In this document: piece after piece, positions 8,253-16,779 of the stretch
Layout: each line of letters begins with the position of its first letter
Numbering within the stretch: the stretch's first letter is position 1
NCBI RefSeq assembly: GCF_030563405.1
Contig: NZ_CP130749.1
Location: forward strand, 682,001 to 746,000
DNA: 64,000 nucleotides
Direction: 5' to 3'
Source: Vibrio sp. SNU_ST1
GTDB taxonomy: Bacteria; Pseudomonadota; Gammaproteobacteria; Enterobacterales; Vibrionaceae
Notes under the pieces: generated by a model
Told to the model about the DNA's origin: nothing
The model's database searches: none
What the model saw: only the letters and a program-made list of their open reading frames with translations
Program-made: the position numbers and the translations under genes

Positions 8253-8849
8253 TTAAATACTGCAGCGGCTACTTTGTCGCTGCATTTCTTGTTGGCGCAT
8301 GGGCATTTCGTCAATGATATTGGTGATTAATACCCAATCTGTTCTACCACTCCACCTGTGTTTCTCTTTCCCGTCTTTACCAATCAACACGGCAGTGTGT
8401 GAACCTTTGGGTATTCCATAACTGTTAGTCACTGCATCTAAATTAAACTCTTCAACGAACCATGCAGGAACGGTGTAGCCGCTTTCGGCGATGACCATGA
8501 TAACCACATCTCGCTCGTCCAATTGACAATTGTTAATCAAGACTTCATTGAGAAACTCTTTTACGATCGAATCTTCTGTTGGAGCGAAATAAATAACACT
8601 GCGGTGTGGCAGAGCTTTGGAATGAGAGTAGGCTGGGTAGGCGTGTAACGAGTTGACTGACAGAATCATAAACATAACCGTGCTTGTTATTAGAGCGTTC
8701 AGTGGTTTGGAAATTACGTTTGTTACCGATGCCTTAGTTACCGATGCCTTAGTTATGGCTGCGTTAGTTATTGCCGCGCAGCAACGTATCAATACTGAGT
8801 AAATGGTGTCGCTGCCAAGGCATGATCTGATTATTTGTCGGTACTGCAT
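8253..8849 (-). CDS. DUF4174 domain exported protein with pentapeptide-repeat N-terminus
   Basis: The 198-residue product has a DUF4174 domain (about 80-190; VIYFAPTEDS, LDERDVVIMVIAESGY, LIGKDGKEKHRW), a thioredoxin-fold-like family of unknown function. The start at 8849 is supported by AGGAAGGTGG five bases upstream. Residues 25-45 contain four 5-residue units (AAITN/AAITK/ASVTK/ASVTN) encoded by 15-bp tandem repeats. A hydrophobic segment ending in NSLHA (about 55-70) looks like the real signal sequence, so the repeat part may be an unusual extension ahead of it. No operon partners; convergent with cobA. Confidence 0.7.
   Translation of the reverse strand: MQYRQIIRSCLGSDTIYSVLIRCCAAITNAAITKASVTKASVTNVISKPLNALITSTVMFMILSVNSLHAYPAYSHSKALPHRSVIYFAPTEDSIVKEFLNEVLINNCQLDERDVVIMVIAESGYTVPAWFVEEFNLDAVTNSYGIPKGSHTAVLIGKDGKEKHRWSGRTDWVLITNIIDEMPMRQQEMQRQSSRCSI
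8722..8778. repeat. 15-bp tandem repeat inside the DUF4174 gene
   Basis: GTTACCGATGCCTTA occurs twice in a row exactly (8722-8736, 8737-8751), followed by two decayed copies (8752-8766 and 8767-8778). It encodes the pentapeptide repeats of the DUF4174 protein on the minus strand. Confidence 0.85.
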
Positions 8850-8880
8850 GTTCCACCTTCCTCGAAAAACTTAAACAAGC

Positions 8881-8960
8881 TCTAAGTTAAGTTCATGGCA
8901 ACTACGTTAAGCTAACACTAGCCACGTTAAGCCAATAACAACTACGTTAAGCATAGCTAA
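8881..8960. repeat. Four 20-bp-spaced GTTAAG repeats between DUF4174 and NYN genes
   Basis: The core TAMGTTAAG recurs at 8883, 8903, 8923 (CACGTTAAG) and 8943, exactly 20 bp apart; two units start ACTACGTTAAGC. The repeats lie in the divergent region between the DUF4174 start (8849) and the NYN gene (9045). The 20-bp period is close to two helical turns. Confidence 0.75.
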
Positions 8961-9044
8961 TGAGTTCATTTTTATTAAAGAAAGCGACTCGCATTTTAGA
9001 AGTGAATAGAATAGGGTATACGGAAAATATAAAGGTATGAATTT

Positions 9045-9518
9045 ATGGAAAACATAGCAATTTTGGTCGACGTTCAGAACGTTTACTATACAACACGCGA
9101 TAAATACCGTTCTAACTTCGACTATAACCAGTTTTGGTATGTTGCCACGGAAGGACGTAACGTTGTCGAAGCCAATGCTTACGCGATCTCAAGTCAAGAT
9201 CCTAAACAGCGCCAATTTCACCATATCCTTCGTGGTGTTGGTTTTAATGTGAAGCTAAAACCGTTTATTCAGCGTCGAGATGGCAGCGCAAAAGGTGACT
9301 GGGATGTAGGTATCGCACTAGACGCGATAGAGCTAGCAGAGACGGTTGATACAATTGTTTTGGTATCTGGAGACGGTGATTTCGAAATCTTGGTACAACG
9401 AATTAAGGAGCGATTTGGAAAGCCTGTTGAAGTGTATGGCGTTCCTGGGTTAACCGCTCAAAATCTTATCGATTCTGCGTCAAAGTTTGTACCGATTGAA
9501 AAAGATTTTCTTCTATAG
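9045..9518 (+). CDS. NYN-domain (LabA/DUF88-like) putative ribonuclease
   Basis: The 157-residue protein is a single NYN domain of the PIN-like nuclease fold. Acidic residues expected at the metal site are visible: D9 in ILVDVQN, two in KGDWDVGIALDA, and two in VSGDGDFE. Family members (LabA, human MARF1) are RNases or RNA-binding proteins. The start ATG at 9045 follows AAAGGTATGAATTT. It stands alone, with a two-component pair beginning 80 bp downstream. The RNA target is unknown. Confidence 0.8.
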   Translation: MENIAILVDVQNVYYTTRDKYRSNFDYNQFWYVATEGRNVVEANAYAISSQDPKQRQFHHILRGVGFNVKLKPFIQRRDGSAKGDWDVGIALDAIELAETVDTIVLVSGDGDFEILVQRIKERFGKPVEVYGVPGLTAQNLIDSASKFVPIEKDFLL

Positions 9519-9598
9519 AGGAAATCACGCACTTTATAATTGAAATCAATAATAACGATAATTAGAATGCAAACAGTTCTTATTTATCGGTGTGTGAA

Positions 9599-10264
9599 AT
9601 GTCTCGTGTTTTAGTTGTTGATGATGATATTCAGTTGTGTGAGTTACTGGGTGAAGTGTTGAAAAATGAAGGGTATCACGTTGATACCGTTCATTGCGGT
9701 GAATCCGCTTTAGAGTTTATTCAATCGAATCCCGTTGATTTGGTTTTACTCGATGTGATGCTCCCTAATTTAAGTGGTATTCAAGTCGCAAGACGTATTT
9801 GTCAGCGTTTTGCTACTCCAATCCTTATGCTAACAGCCCTTAATGACGATGCCTCCATGCTCGATGGCTATCAAGCTGGAGCCGACCAGTACATCGCCAA
9901 ACCTTTCAATGTTCCTGAGCTTCTGACCCGGATTAAGGTGATCTTGCGTCGAGTTGGGTTTGAGCGTCAAAGACAATCAATGGCTTCATCTAATCAAGGT
10001 TTGTGTGAGCAACTTACCCGCTTACCTTTAACGGGCACTGAAAAAGAGTTACTCGATTATCTGATCAAAAATAATGGCATCGTTGTATCAAAATCTGACC
10101 TGCAAGTACATGTATTGAAGAAAGAGCTGTGTCCATTCGACCGCAACTTAGATATGCATATCAGCAATATACGTCGAAAATTGGTGCAGGCTGGCTTATC
10201 TAAACAACATATTAAAACTGTGCGCGGTCAAGGCTACAGCTACCTAGAGTCTGCCGGAGCATGA
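9599..10264 (+). CDS. OmpR/CpxR-family response regulator
   Basis: The product (221 residues from the ATG at 9599; a GTG at 9590 would add three) has a receiver domain with acidic pocket DDD (8-10), phosphoacceptor D52 in LVLLDVMLP and lysine in YIAKPF, then a winged-helix DNA-binding domain (about 130-218, ending VRGQGYSYL). It overlaps the histidine kinase gene by 4 bp (ATGA), so they form a pair. It is nearest in style to CpxR/RstA. The targets are not known; neither neighbouring operon is clearly controlled by it. Confidence 0.9.
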   Translation: MSRVLVVDDDIQLCELLGEVLKNEGYHVDTVHCGESALEFIQSNPVDLVLLDVMLPNLSGIQVARRICQRFATPILMLTALNDDASMLDGYQAGADQYIAKPFNVPELLTRIKVILRRVGFERQRQSMASSNQGLCEQLTRLPLTGTEKELLDYLIKNNGIVVSKSDLQVHVLKKELCPFDRNLDMHISNIRRKLVQAGLSKQHIKTVRGQGYSYLESAGA

Positions 10265-11646
10265 GTGCTAAGTTGGTACGCTGCCCTGAGTTCATTGCTA
10301 AACGCAAAGACGGGCTCACTTTCCAACTGTTTAGCTATCTCACGGTTATCTTAGTCAGTATCTTGATCCTTCAAGGCGTGGCTGAAAGAGCGTTGATGAA
10401 AGCTCTGCTAAAAGTCCCTGAGTCCGTTAAGGCTGAAATGTTGGATCTTGCTTATCAAGCGAATGTGTTGATCGAAGATGGAGACATGGATGAACTCGCG
10501 GATTGGGGTAATGCTCAACAGTATTATCTGTTCGTTATCGATGAAGATAATCGACCGATCACGCACCGTAACATGCATCCGCATTTTGAATTCAAATTGA
10601 AGTACTTGCGTACCTTAGATCACCAGTTGAGTGATCGTGTTAGTAAGCCTATATTCGGCCTACCTCTGAACAATGGCAACACGCTCGTAATTCAACTACC
10701 GCACCAGTTCCATCCGGCTAAATCCTTTGCTCCATACTCCTATATGATCAAAGCTTTGATTGCTCTGGTCGTATTGTCGCTGTTCTCAATTATTATGGCG
10801 AAGAGCTTGCAGCAACCGCTGGACAGATTGAGGGAGGCCAGTCGAAGGCTCGCACAAGGAGACTTTTCAGTGAGTGTTGTGTCTGAGTTGGATTCAACTA
10901 CACGTGAATTCAATGAGCTTGCCAATGATTTTGACCATATGACCTTTGAGATTAAATCTCTGGCTGAAAAGCAGCGTCGTTTGATTCGTGATGTATCACA
11001 TGAGTTGAGGACACCACTAGCAAGGCAGAATCTTGCACTTCATTTATTGCGCAGCAAAGTTGATGAAAAAAGTATGGGTTTACTCGAACGGATGGAAAGC
11101 GAAACGGAAGAGATGAATAAGCTGGTGGGTGAAATTCTTGAATTCAGCCGCCTAGAAACCTCTCGCTATGATTCTAAGTTAATTCCAATGCATCTTGAGC
11201 ATTATTGCTCAATGCTAATTGTGCAGATGCAAAATGACTTGAAACCTAATCAAACTTTGACTGGTGATTTGGAAACGGCGACATCAATGGTTAATGTTGA
11301 TGAGAGGCTACTTTTGAGGGTGATCAGTAACCTTGTAGGAAATGCGATCAAATACGCAGGGGACAATGCGGATATTGTCGTCAAGACCTACGGGCAGGTC
11401 AATGATAAGCGTTACAGTGTCATTTCTGTGGAAGATGATGGTGAGGGCATTCCAGATAACAAGATTGCAGATATCTTTGACCCGTTTACCCGCATTGAGT
11501 CAGCCAGAGATAAACAGTCTGGTGGTTACGGTCTTGGACTCGCGATCGTTAAGGAAGCCATGGGAGTGATGAATGGGCATGTTACCGCTGAGAACAGAGA
11601 AGGTGGGGGACTTAGAGTGAACCTTATGTTTCCTATCGTAGATTAA
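10261..11646 (+). CDS. CpxA-like sensor histidine kinase
   Basis: The 461-residue inner-membrane kinase has membrane segments near 22-45 and 160-182 flanking a periplasmic sensor of about 115 residues. A HAMP domain follows (about 183-235), then an H-box with H247 in RDVSHELRTPLARQ, and an ATPase domain with NAIKYA, DDGEGIP and GYGLGLAIV motifs. It is translationally coupled to the response regulator by a 4-bp overlap. The sensor domain gives no clue to the signal. The layout fits CpxA, but the residue pattern is not enough to call it Cpx. Confidence 0.9.
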   Translation: MSAKLVRCPEFIAKRKDGLTFQLFSYLTVILVSILILQGVAERALMKALLKVPESVKAEMLDLAYQANVLIEDGDMDELADWGNAQQYYLFVIDEDNRPITHRNMHPHFEFKLKYLRTLDHQLSDRVSKPIFGLPLNNGNTLVIQLPHQFHPAKSFAPYSYMIKALIALVVLSLFSIIMAKSLQQPLDRLREASRRLAQGDFSVSVVSELDSTTREFNELANDFDHMTFEIKSLAEKQRRLIRDVSHELRTPLARQNLALHLLRSKVDEKSMGLLERMESETEEMNKLVGEILEFSRLETSRYDSKLIPMHLEHYCSMLIVQMQNDLKPNQTLTGDLETATSMVNVDERLLLRVISNLVGNAIKYAGDNADIVVKTYGQVNDKRYSVISVEDDGEGIPDNKIADIFDPFTRIESARDKQSGGYGLGLAIVKEAMGVMNGHVTAENREGGGLRVNLMFPIVD

Positions 11647-11725
11647 GCGTTAGGCTCAGCACTAAGCCCCTGCAATGAGAGGATAGATGAGAGTTGAATC
11701 GTATCGGCTCAAGGAGAACCCAATA

Positions 11726-11757
11726 AAAAACGCCACTGCATCAGCAGTGGCGTTTTT
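11726..11757. terminator. Bidirectional terminator between kinase and symporter genes
   Basis: AAAAACGCCACTGC (11726-11739) and its exact complement at 11744-11757 form a 14-bp stem with loop ATCA, flanked by A- and T-tracts. It serves both convergent genes. Confidence 0.9.
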
Positions 11758-11840
11758 GTTTACACGCTTTTCATTATCAGGCTAAGGCACTGCCATTAAT
11801 TGCGCCTTGGCTTGAAAGTAAGAGCACCAGAGAAGCTAGA

Positions 11841-13145
11841 TTATGCCTGTTGGCGTGCTAGCTTTACTTCTTCTTCTTTCTCACCGGCTGCTGGGTCATT
11901 GAAGCGAGCTTCGTCAAAAGAGCCTTCAGACTTAGCCACAATGATAGTTACAGCACTATCACCAGTGATGTTTACGGCAGTACGGATCATGTCAAGAAGA
12001 CGGTCAACGCCCATGATTAGCGCGATACCTTCGAGCGGCAGTCCAACTTGGTTCAATACCATCGCCAACATAACAAGACCAACACCAGGAACACCTGCAG
12101 TACCAACAGAAGCCAATGTCGCTGTTAGGATAACCATTAGGTAATCACCCATAGTCAGGTCGATGTTGTACGCTTGTGCGATGAATGCCGTTGCAACGCC
12201 CTGCATGATAGCAGTACCGTCCATGTTGACAGTTGCGCCTAGTGGAACTGTGAACGAAGCGACTTTGTTGTCTACGCCCATGCGGTTTTTAGCCGTTTCC
12301 ATTGTAACTGGAATCGTTGCGTTTGAAGATGCTGTTGAGAATGCAAACATGATTGCATCTTCCATCTTACGTAGGAACGTAATTGGGCTAAGGCCTGCAA
12401 ACCCTTTAAGCATCGCACTGTAAGTTACTAAACCGTGTAACAGTAGAGTACCAGCTAACACTAAGAAGTATTCCGCTAGGTTCCAAATCGCGCCCAAGCC
12501 AAGGCCTGAGAACAGTTTAGCCATCAAGAAGAACACGCCGTAAGGAGCAAGGTTCATCAGCAGCGCAACCAGCTTCATGATTACTTCGTTTAAATCAGAG
12601 AAAACCGCTGCGATACGCTCACCTGGTTTACCTGCTGCACTGATCGCGATACCAAACAATACGGCAAATACGATAACTTGTAGCGTTTTGCCTTCAGCCA
12701 TCGCCTGAATAGGGTTGGTCGGGAACATATCAATGATGACTTGGCCCAAAGAAGGGGCGTCGGCTGATTTGAAAGAGCTCGCAGCCGTAAGATCCGCACC
12801 TGCTCCAGGTTGGAACAAATTACCGATAGTCAGTGCTAGAGTGATAGCTACAGCAGTTGTACCGATATAAAGTGCAAGTGTTTTGCCCCCCATACGGCCA
12901 AGAGTTGATAAGTCTTTAAGAGAGCTTGTACCGCACACGAGTGAAACGAAGACGAGTGGTACAACAAGCATTTTTAAACTGGCGACAAAGATCTGTCCGC
13001 CTACTTCAAAGAGTCCGTTAACGATGTAGTTGTTAACAAATCCGCTGTCTGCAAAAAGGGATTGAATGGCAAATCCCGTTAATATACCTACGACCATACC
13101 GAGGATAACTCGGCCAGTCAGAGACATAGGTTTCTTGGTATTCAT
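11841..13145 (-). CDS. Dicarboxylate/amino acid:cation symporter (SDF family)
   Basis: The 434-residue inner-membrane protein belongs to the GltP/DctA/SstT superfamily. Seen: about eight membrane segments, re-entrant loop motif STASSNATIPV, the substrate/sodium site NMDGTAIMQG, and GVPGVGLVML followed by MGVDRLLDMIRTAVNITGD. The aspartate and arginine near the end (DRLLDMIRT) are typical of carriers of glutamate, aspartate or C4-dicarboxylates. The exact substrate is not determined. Ribosome site AAGGAGTG. A good CRP-like site lies about 110 bp upstream, which suggests catabolite control. Confidence 0.92.
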   Translation of the reverse strand: MNTKKPMSLTGRVILGMVVGILTGFAIQSLFADSGFVNNYIVNGLFEVGGQIFVASLKMLVVPLVFVSLVCGTSSLKDLSTLGRMGGKTLALYIGTTAVAITLALTIGNLFQPGAGADLTAASSFKSADAPSLGQVIIDMFPTNPIQAMAEGKTLQVIVFAVLFGIAISAAGKPGERIAAVFSDLNEVIMKLVALLMNLAPYGVFFLMAKLFSGLGLGAIWNLAEYFLVLAGTLLLHGLVTYSAMLKGFAGLSPITFLRKMEDAIMFAFSTASSNATIPVTMETAKNRMGVDNKVASFTVPLGATVNMDGTAIMQGVATAFIAQAYNIDLTMGDYLMVILTATLASVGTAGVPGVGLVMLAMVLNQVGLPLEGIALIMGVDRLLDMIRTAVNITGDSAVTIIVAKSEGSFDEARFNDPAAGEKEEEVKLARQQA

Positions 13146-13253
13146 TTAGAACACTCCTTATTATTTATAACTTTGATACCTTTCCAAAGTGAGCAGGAGA
13201 TTAGCAGTCGGTTGATTAAATCGAAAAACAAAAAATGAGTTTGGAATTACAGA

Positions 13254-13269
13254 TGTGATCATAATCACT
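13254..13269. promoter_or_regulatory. Candidate CRP site upstream of the symporter
   Basis: TGTGATCATAATCACT matches TGTGA-N6-TCACA at 9 of 10 fixed positions, about 110 bp upstream of the symporter start codon. Confidence 0.6.
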
Positions 13270-13577
13270 GATAATCGTTCAAATAAAACAAATTAAAACA
13301 AAATAATTCACCAATCATTTACATTTATCGAGTGTTTTATACAAAAAATCATCGTTCTAAAGGTAATAAATAAGATAAGAGGATTTTGTTATAGATGTTT
13401 GCTTATTACATTGACTGCGCAAATAGCGGTATTTCAAAAAGTTTGGCGAAGAGAACCGATTTTTAATTCAAGTGCTCGTTAAATGATTGTATTGAATTGG
13501 TTTCTTTTAACTGCAGGTTAACGACTCGTCAGCTCGTCTTTACAAAACCTTACGAATGCAAAGAATGTAAATTCAAT

Positions 13578-13596
13578 GCAAATAGTAATAGTTATC
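13578..13596. promoter_or_regulatory. Candidate Fur box upstream of the siderophore receptor
   Basis: GCAAATAGTAATAGTTATC matches the 19-bp Fur consensus at 13 positions and lies about 110 bp before the receptor start. The surrounding 40 bp (13559-13600) are almost repeated at 21729-21770. Confidence 0.6.
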
Positions 13597-13703
13597 ACTT
13601 ATATTCCCCCTCGAAATAATTCAGTGGTACCGGAAACGGTCTAACGGACACATCGAATAAATAACAAAGTGTTCGTCTAAAAGAATAAAAGTGGAGAAAG
13701 GAC

Positions 13704-15833
13704 ATGTTTTCAAAAAAGCCATTGGCTTTAGTGATCGGCGCAGTATTAGCTTCACCAGCAGTATTGGCAGAAGCAGTAAAAACTGACGAGCATATGGTTG
13801 TTGAAGGTCGTGATTACGGTTATAAAGCCGACACGAATACAACAGCAATGCGTATGGAGGCGACTCAATTAGAGACTCCAGGACAAGTTACGATTATCAG
13901 TGAACAAATCATTGATGAGCAACGCGCAAGCACGCTTGGCGAAGTATTAAAAAATGATGCGTCAATTTCAGCGGGTTCTAAATCAACGAACCGTGAGCGC
14001 TTTAACCTACGTGGTTTCTCTCTAGGAAGCAGTTCTGGTTACCTGCGCGATGGCGTTCAACACTGGTCTCATTACCGTCAACCGGTAGAACTACTAGAAC
14101 GTGTTGAAGTACTAAAAGGCCCTGCAGGTCTACTCTACGGTAAATCAGCACCAGGTGGCCTTGTTAACATGGTTGCTAAGAAGCCTACGTATGAAACTCA
14201 AGTTAGTGTAAGCCAAGACATTGGTTCTGACAGCTACACACGTACTACCGCTGATGTAAGCGGATCATTGAACGATGATCAAACTCTACGTGCTCGTCTT
14301 ATTGTTTCACAAGAAAATCAAGATTCTTACCGCACACGTTTTGACGGCACAGATGTAGATACTGACCGCTTTGTAGGTGGTCTATTTGTTGATTACGACA
14401 TCAACGAAGATGTGATGCTATCTGCGCATTACGACCGTACTCAAGAGTTGGGTGATCTAGATAACGGCTCAAAGATTGATACGAAAACAGGTAAAGCGAT
14501 TACCCCAAATACGGTTAATGACCAACGCTTCGCACAAACGGACAACGACGTAGCAAACTACGGCGTGGCTGTTACCGCAAACTTGAGCGATACATGGTCA
14601 GTTAAATCGGGTATCAGTCGCCAGTTTTACGAGCGTCGCCGTACTGAATCAGATAACGTTATTGATTCAAAGAAAGACAAAAAAACCAAGCAAACACTAG
14701 GTTATGGTTACAAAGTGTCAGACCGTCATGATGAGTGGACGTTTGATACGGCTTACGTAGATTTTACTGGTGATGTTGATGCATTCGGTGTGAACCACCG
14801 TCTGTTGGTGGGTGCAAATGGGCTGCACTACGATTACAAGCGCCTGTACGTATCAGATTACGCTTGTTTTAACGCTTCAGAAGCAGACACAATGAAAGAG
14901 TGTGGCAAAGGCTTTGATATGCCTGCAGACATTCACTACAACAACGATGATTCAGTATCACACTCAAAGAGCCAACACTACGGTCTATACCTTCAAGATT
15001 TAGTGACGTTCAATGAGCAGTGGCAAGCGCTTGCTGGTGTTCGTTTCGCTTACGATGATACGACGAGCAGTTCTGGTAAAGAAGAGAGCTACAATAACAT
15101 CCTACCTAAGTTCGGTGCGATTTACTCTCCGGCGCCAAACGGTTCTATTTACGCGGTTTACTCTGAAAGTTTTGAACCTGTAAGTGAGATTTCGGATAAA
15201 GATGATGTGAACTTCGGCCAGTCTCAAGATGCAAAGAAAGGTACACTTTATGAGCTAGGCTCAAAGTGGGAACTGTTTGATGAGCGTTTATTTGTATCAG
15301 GAGCAGTATTCCAGATCATACAAACGAACATGCAAGTTACAGAAGACCTTCCTGCATCTCATGCAAAAGATACTCGTACTACACAGGTGGGTGAACAAGT
15401 TCACACCGGTGTGGAGCTGGCTGCGACAGGCTACGTGACGGATGCGTTCTCTGTAAGTGCATCAACAATGTTCTTAGATGCTGAATATAAGAATGACCCT
15501 GCTCTTAATGGTAAAACACCGGCAGATGTTCCTGAATTTACTGCAAGCATCTGGTCTACTTACGCATTCAACAACGGTACTGATGTAAACCTAGGTGTGT
15601 ATCACGTAGGTGAGCGTTACACTGAAAGTGCTAACACATTTAAGAAAGACGCTTACACTCGTGTAGATGCAGGTGTTGCACATACTATTAAGTACGATGA
15701 GAACTTAGATTTTGTTGCACGCTTTAATGTAGAAAACCTGTTTGATACAGATTACCTAGAAGGCGGCAGCACTCGCGGCGTTGTTGTTGGCGAAGGTCGT
15801 AACTACATGGCTACGTTACAGGTAAAATACTAA
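13704..15833 (+). CDS. TonB-dependent siderophore receptor
   Basis: The 709-residue outer-membrane protein has a signal peptide (1-22, ASPAVLA), a TonB-box-like EHMVVEG near residue 30, a plug domain (about 55-160; RGFSLGSS, ERVEVLKGPAGLLYGKSAPGGLVN) and a 22-strand barrel whose last residues are MATLQVKY, ending in an aromatic residue. It is of the FhuE/FoxA/FpvA-type siderophore receptor class without the N-terminal signalling domain of transducers. Ligand unknown; no siderophore synthesis genes are in the window, so it may take up a foreign siderophore. A Fur-like box precedes it and a TonB operon follows. Ribosome site GGAGAAAGGA. Confidence 0.93.
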   Translation: MFSKKPLALVIGAVLASPAVLAEAVKTDEHMVVEGRDYGYKADTNTTAMRMEATQLETPGQVTIISEQIIDEQRASTLGEVLKNDASISAGSKSTNRERFNLRGFSLGSSSGYLRDGVQHWSHYRQPVELLERVEVLKGPAGLLYGKSAPGGLVNMVAKKPTYETQVSVSQDIGSDSYTRTTADVSGSLNDDQTLRARLIVSQENQDSYRTRFDGTDVDTDRFVGGLFVDYDINEDVMLSAHYDRTQELGDLDNGSKIDTKTGKAITPNTVNDQRFAQTDNDVANYGVAVTANLSDTWSVKSGISRQFYERRRTESDNVIDSKKDKKTKQTLGYGYKVSDRHDEWTFDTAYVDFTGDVDAFGVNHRLLVGANGLHYDYKRLYVSDYACFNASEADTMKECGKGFDMPADIHYNNDDSVSHSKSQHYGLYLQDLVTFNEQWQALAGVRFAYDDTTSSSGKEESYNNILPKFGAIYSPAPNGSIYAVYSESFEPVSEISDKDDVNFGQSQDAKKGTLYELGSKWELFDERLFVSGAVFQIIQTNMQVTEDLPASHAKDTRTTQVGEQVHTGVELAATGYVTDAFSVSASTMFLDAEYKNDPALNGKTPADVPEFTASIWSTYAFNNGTDVNLGVYHVGERYTESANTFKKDAYTRVDAGVAHTIKYDENLDFVARFNVENLFDTDYLEGGSTRGVVVGEGRNYMATLQVKY

Positions 15834-15868
15834 TTTGTTAGTAGGGTACTATTGGTAGCTTAAATATT

Positions 15869-15897
15869 AAGGGGAAGGTTTCGACTTTCCCCTTTCT
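15869..15897 (+). terminator. Terminator after the siderophore receptor
   Basis: AAGGGGAAGGT pairs with ACTTTCCCCTT (15884-15894) around a stable TTCG tetraloop, with one wobble pair, followed by a short TTTCTT. Confidence 0.7.
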
Positions 15898-15942
15898 TGA
15901 TTCTGCTATTTAGTAAAAATACCCCTAGCAATGCGAGTGGTT

Positions 15943-15961
15943 TTTAATGATAATGAGACTG
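15943..15961. promoter_or_regulatory. Candidate Fur box upstream of the TonB operon
   Basis: The stretch contains an exact AATGATAAT core within a 12/19 match to the Fur consensus and is followed by GCTTATCAAT. It lies about 40 bp before the first gene of the TonB operon. Confidence 0.5.
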
Positions 15962-15999
15962 CTTATCAATAAAACTCATTTGTTCTTCTTCTATAGTAA

Positions 16000-16779
16000 A
16001 TGACTACAATTATGAATCTTTTAAAAACTAGCCTAGCACTTGCCATCAGTTTGGTTGCAACGTCATCGATGGCAAACAGCTTGGATCAAGCTCAATCAAT
16101 TCAAAACAAGACCAATAACGCGTCGGCTTCGAGCCAAAAGGTTATTGATAAAAGCTCACAAGCAACATTATTGCTGCAAGCTGAGGTTGAGCGTCTGCAA
16201 GAAGAAGTGAAAAATTTAGAAATCTATCACGATCATCTTGCCTCATTGGTTAAGAGTCAAGATCAAGAAGCGCAGAGCATTGAAGGGCAGATCGACGAAA
16301 TCAAATACACACGTCAAGGTGTTGTACCTCTGATGTATCAGATGATTGATGGTCTTCAGCAGTTAGTTGAGAAAGACGTACCAATCAAGAAAGAACAGCG
16401 TTTAGAGAGAGTTGAAAAGCTTCAAGCGATGATGACTCGTGCTGACGTAAGTGATGCAGAAAAGTATCGTCGTATCCTAGAGGCATACCAAATTGAGATG
16501 GACTACGGCATCAAGCTGGGTGTTTATCAAGGTCGTGTAGCATTGACCAGTGAAAAAACGATTGAGGCTGATGTACTGCACCTAGGTCGCATCTCTTTAG
16601 TCGCTCGCAATCTAAATGGCAGCCAATATTGGTCTTGGGATCAAACAGAAGATCAATGGCAAGAGCTTGACTCTTCAATGAAGTCCGAGCTAGATAAAGC
16701 CTACGATATTGCTGGTCAACAAGCGGCTCCAAGCTTGATTACTTTACCTGTTTCTTTAACTGTTGCGGAGGTCAAGTAA
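16000..16779 (+). CDS. DUF3450 periplasmic coiled-coil protein of the TonB2 operon
   Basis: The 259-residue protein has a signal peptide (MNLLKTSLALAISLVATSSMA; the ATG at 16012 may be the true start) and a long predicted coiled coil (about 40-110), then a compact C-terminal part. Such DUF3450 proteins are consistently the first gene of Vibrio TonB2-type operons, before ttpC. The role is not established; I infer help to the energising complex in the periplasm. Its stop overlaps the next start. Confidence 0.85.
   Translation: MTTIMNLLKTSLALAISLVATSSMANSLDQAQSIQNKTNNASASSQKVIDKSSQATLLLQAEVERLQEEVKNLEIYHDHLASLVKSQDQEAQSIEGQIDEIKYTRQGVVPLMYQMIDGLQQLVEKDVPIKKEQRLERVEKLQAMMTRADVSDAEKYRRILEAYQIEMDYGIKLGVYQGRVALTSEKTIEADVLHLGRISLVARNLNGSQYWSWDQTEDQWQELDSSMKSELDKAYDIAGQQAAPSLITLPVSLTVAEVK

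Larger units (their letters stand above)
13146..13703. other. Divergent promoter region between symporter and siderophore receptor
   Basis: The 558-bp AT-rich region has no convincing gene. It contains the CRP-like site near the symporter side and a Fur-like box near the receptor side, within a 40-bp element that recurs before the PepSY gene at 21.7 kb. Confidence 0.55.
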
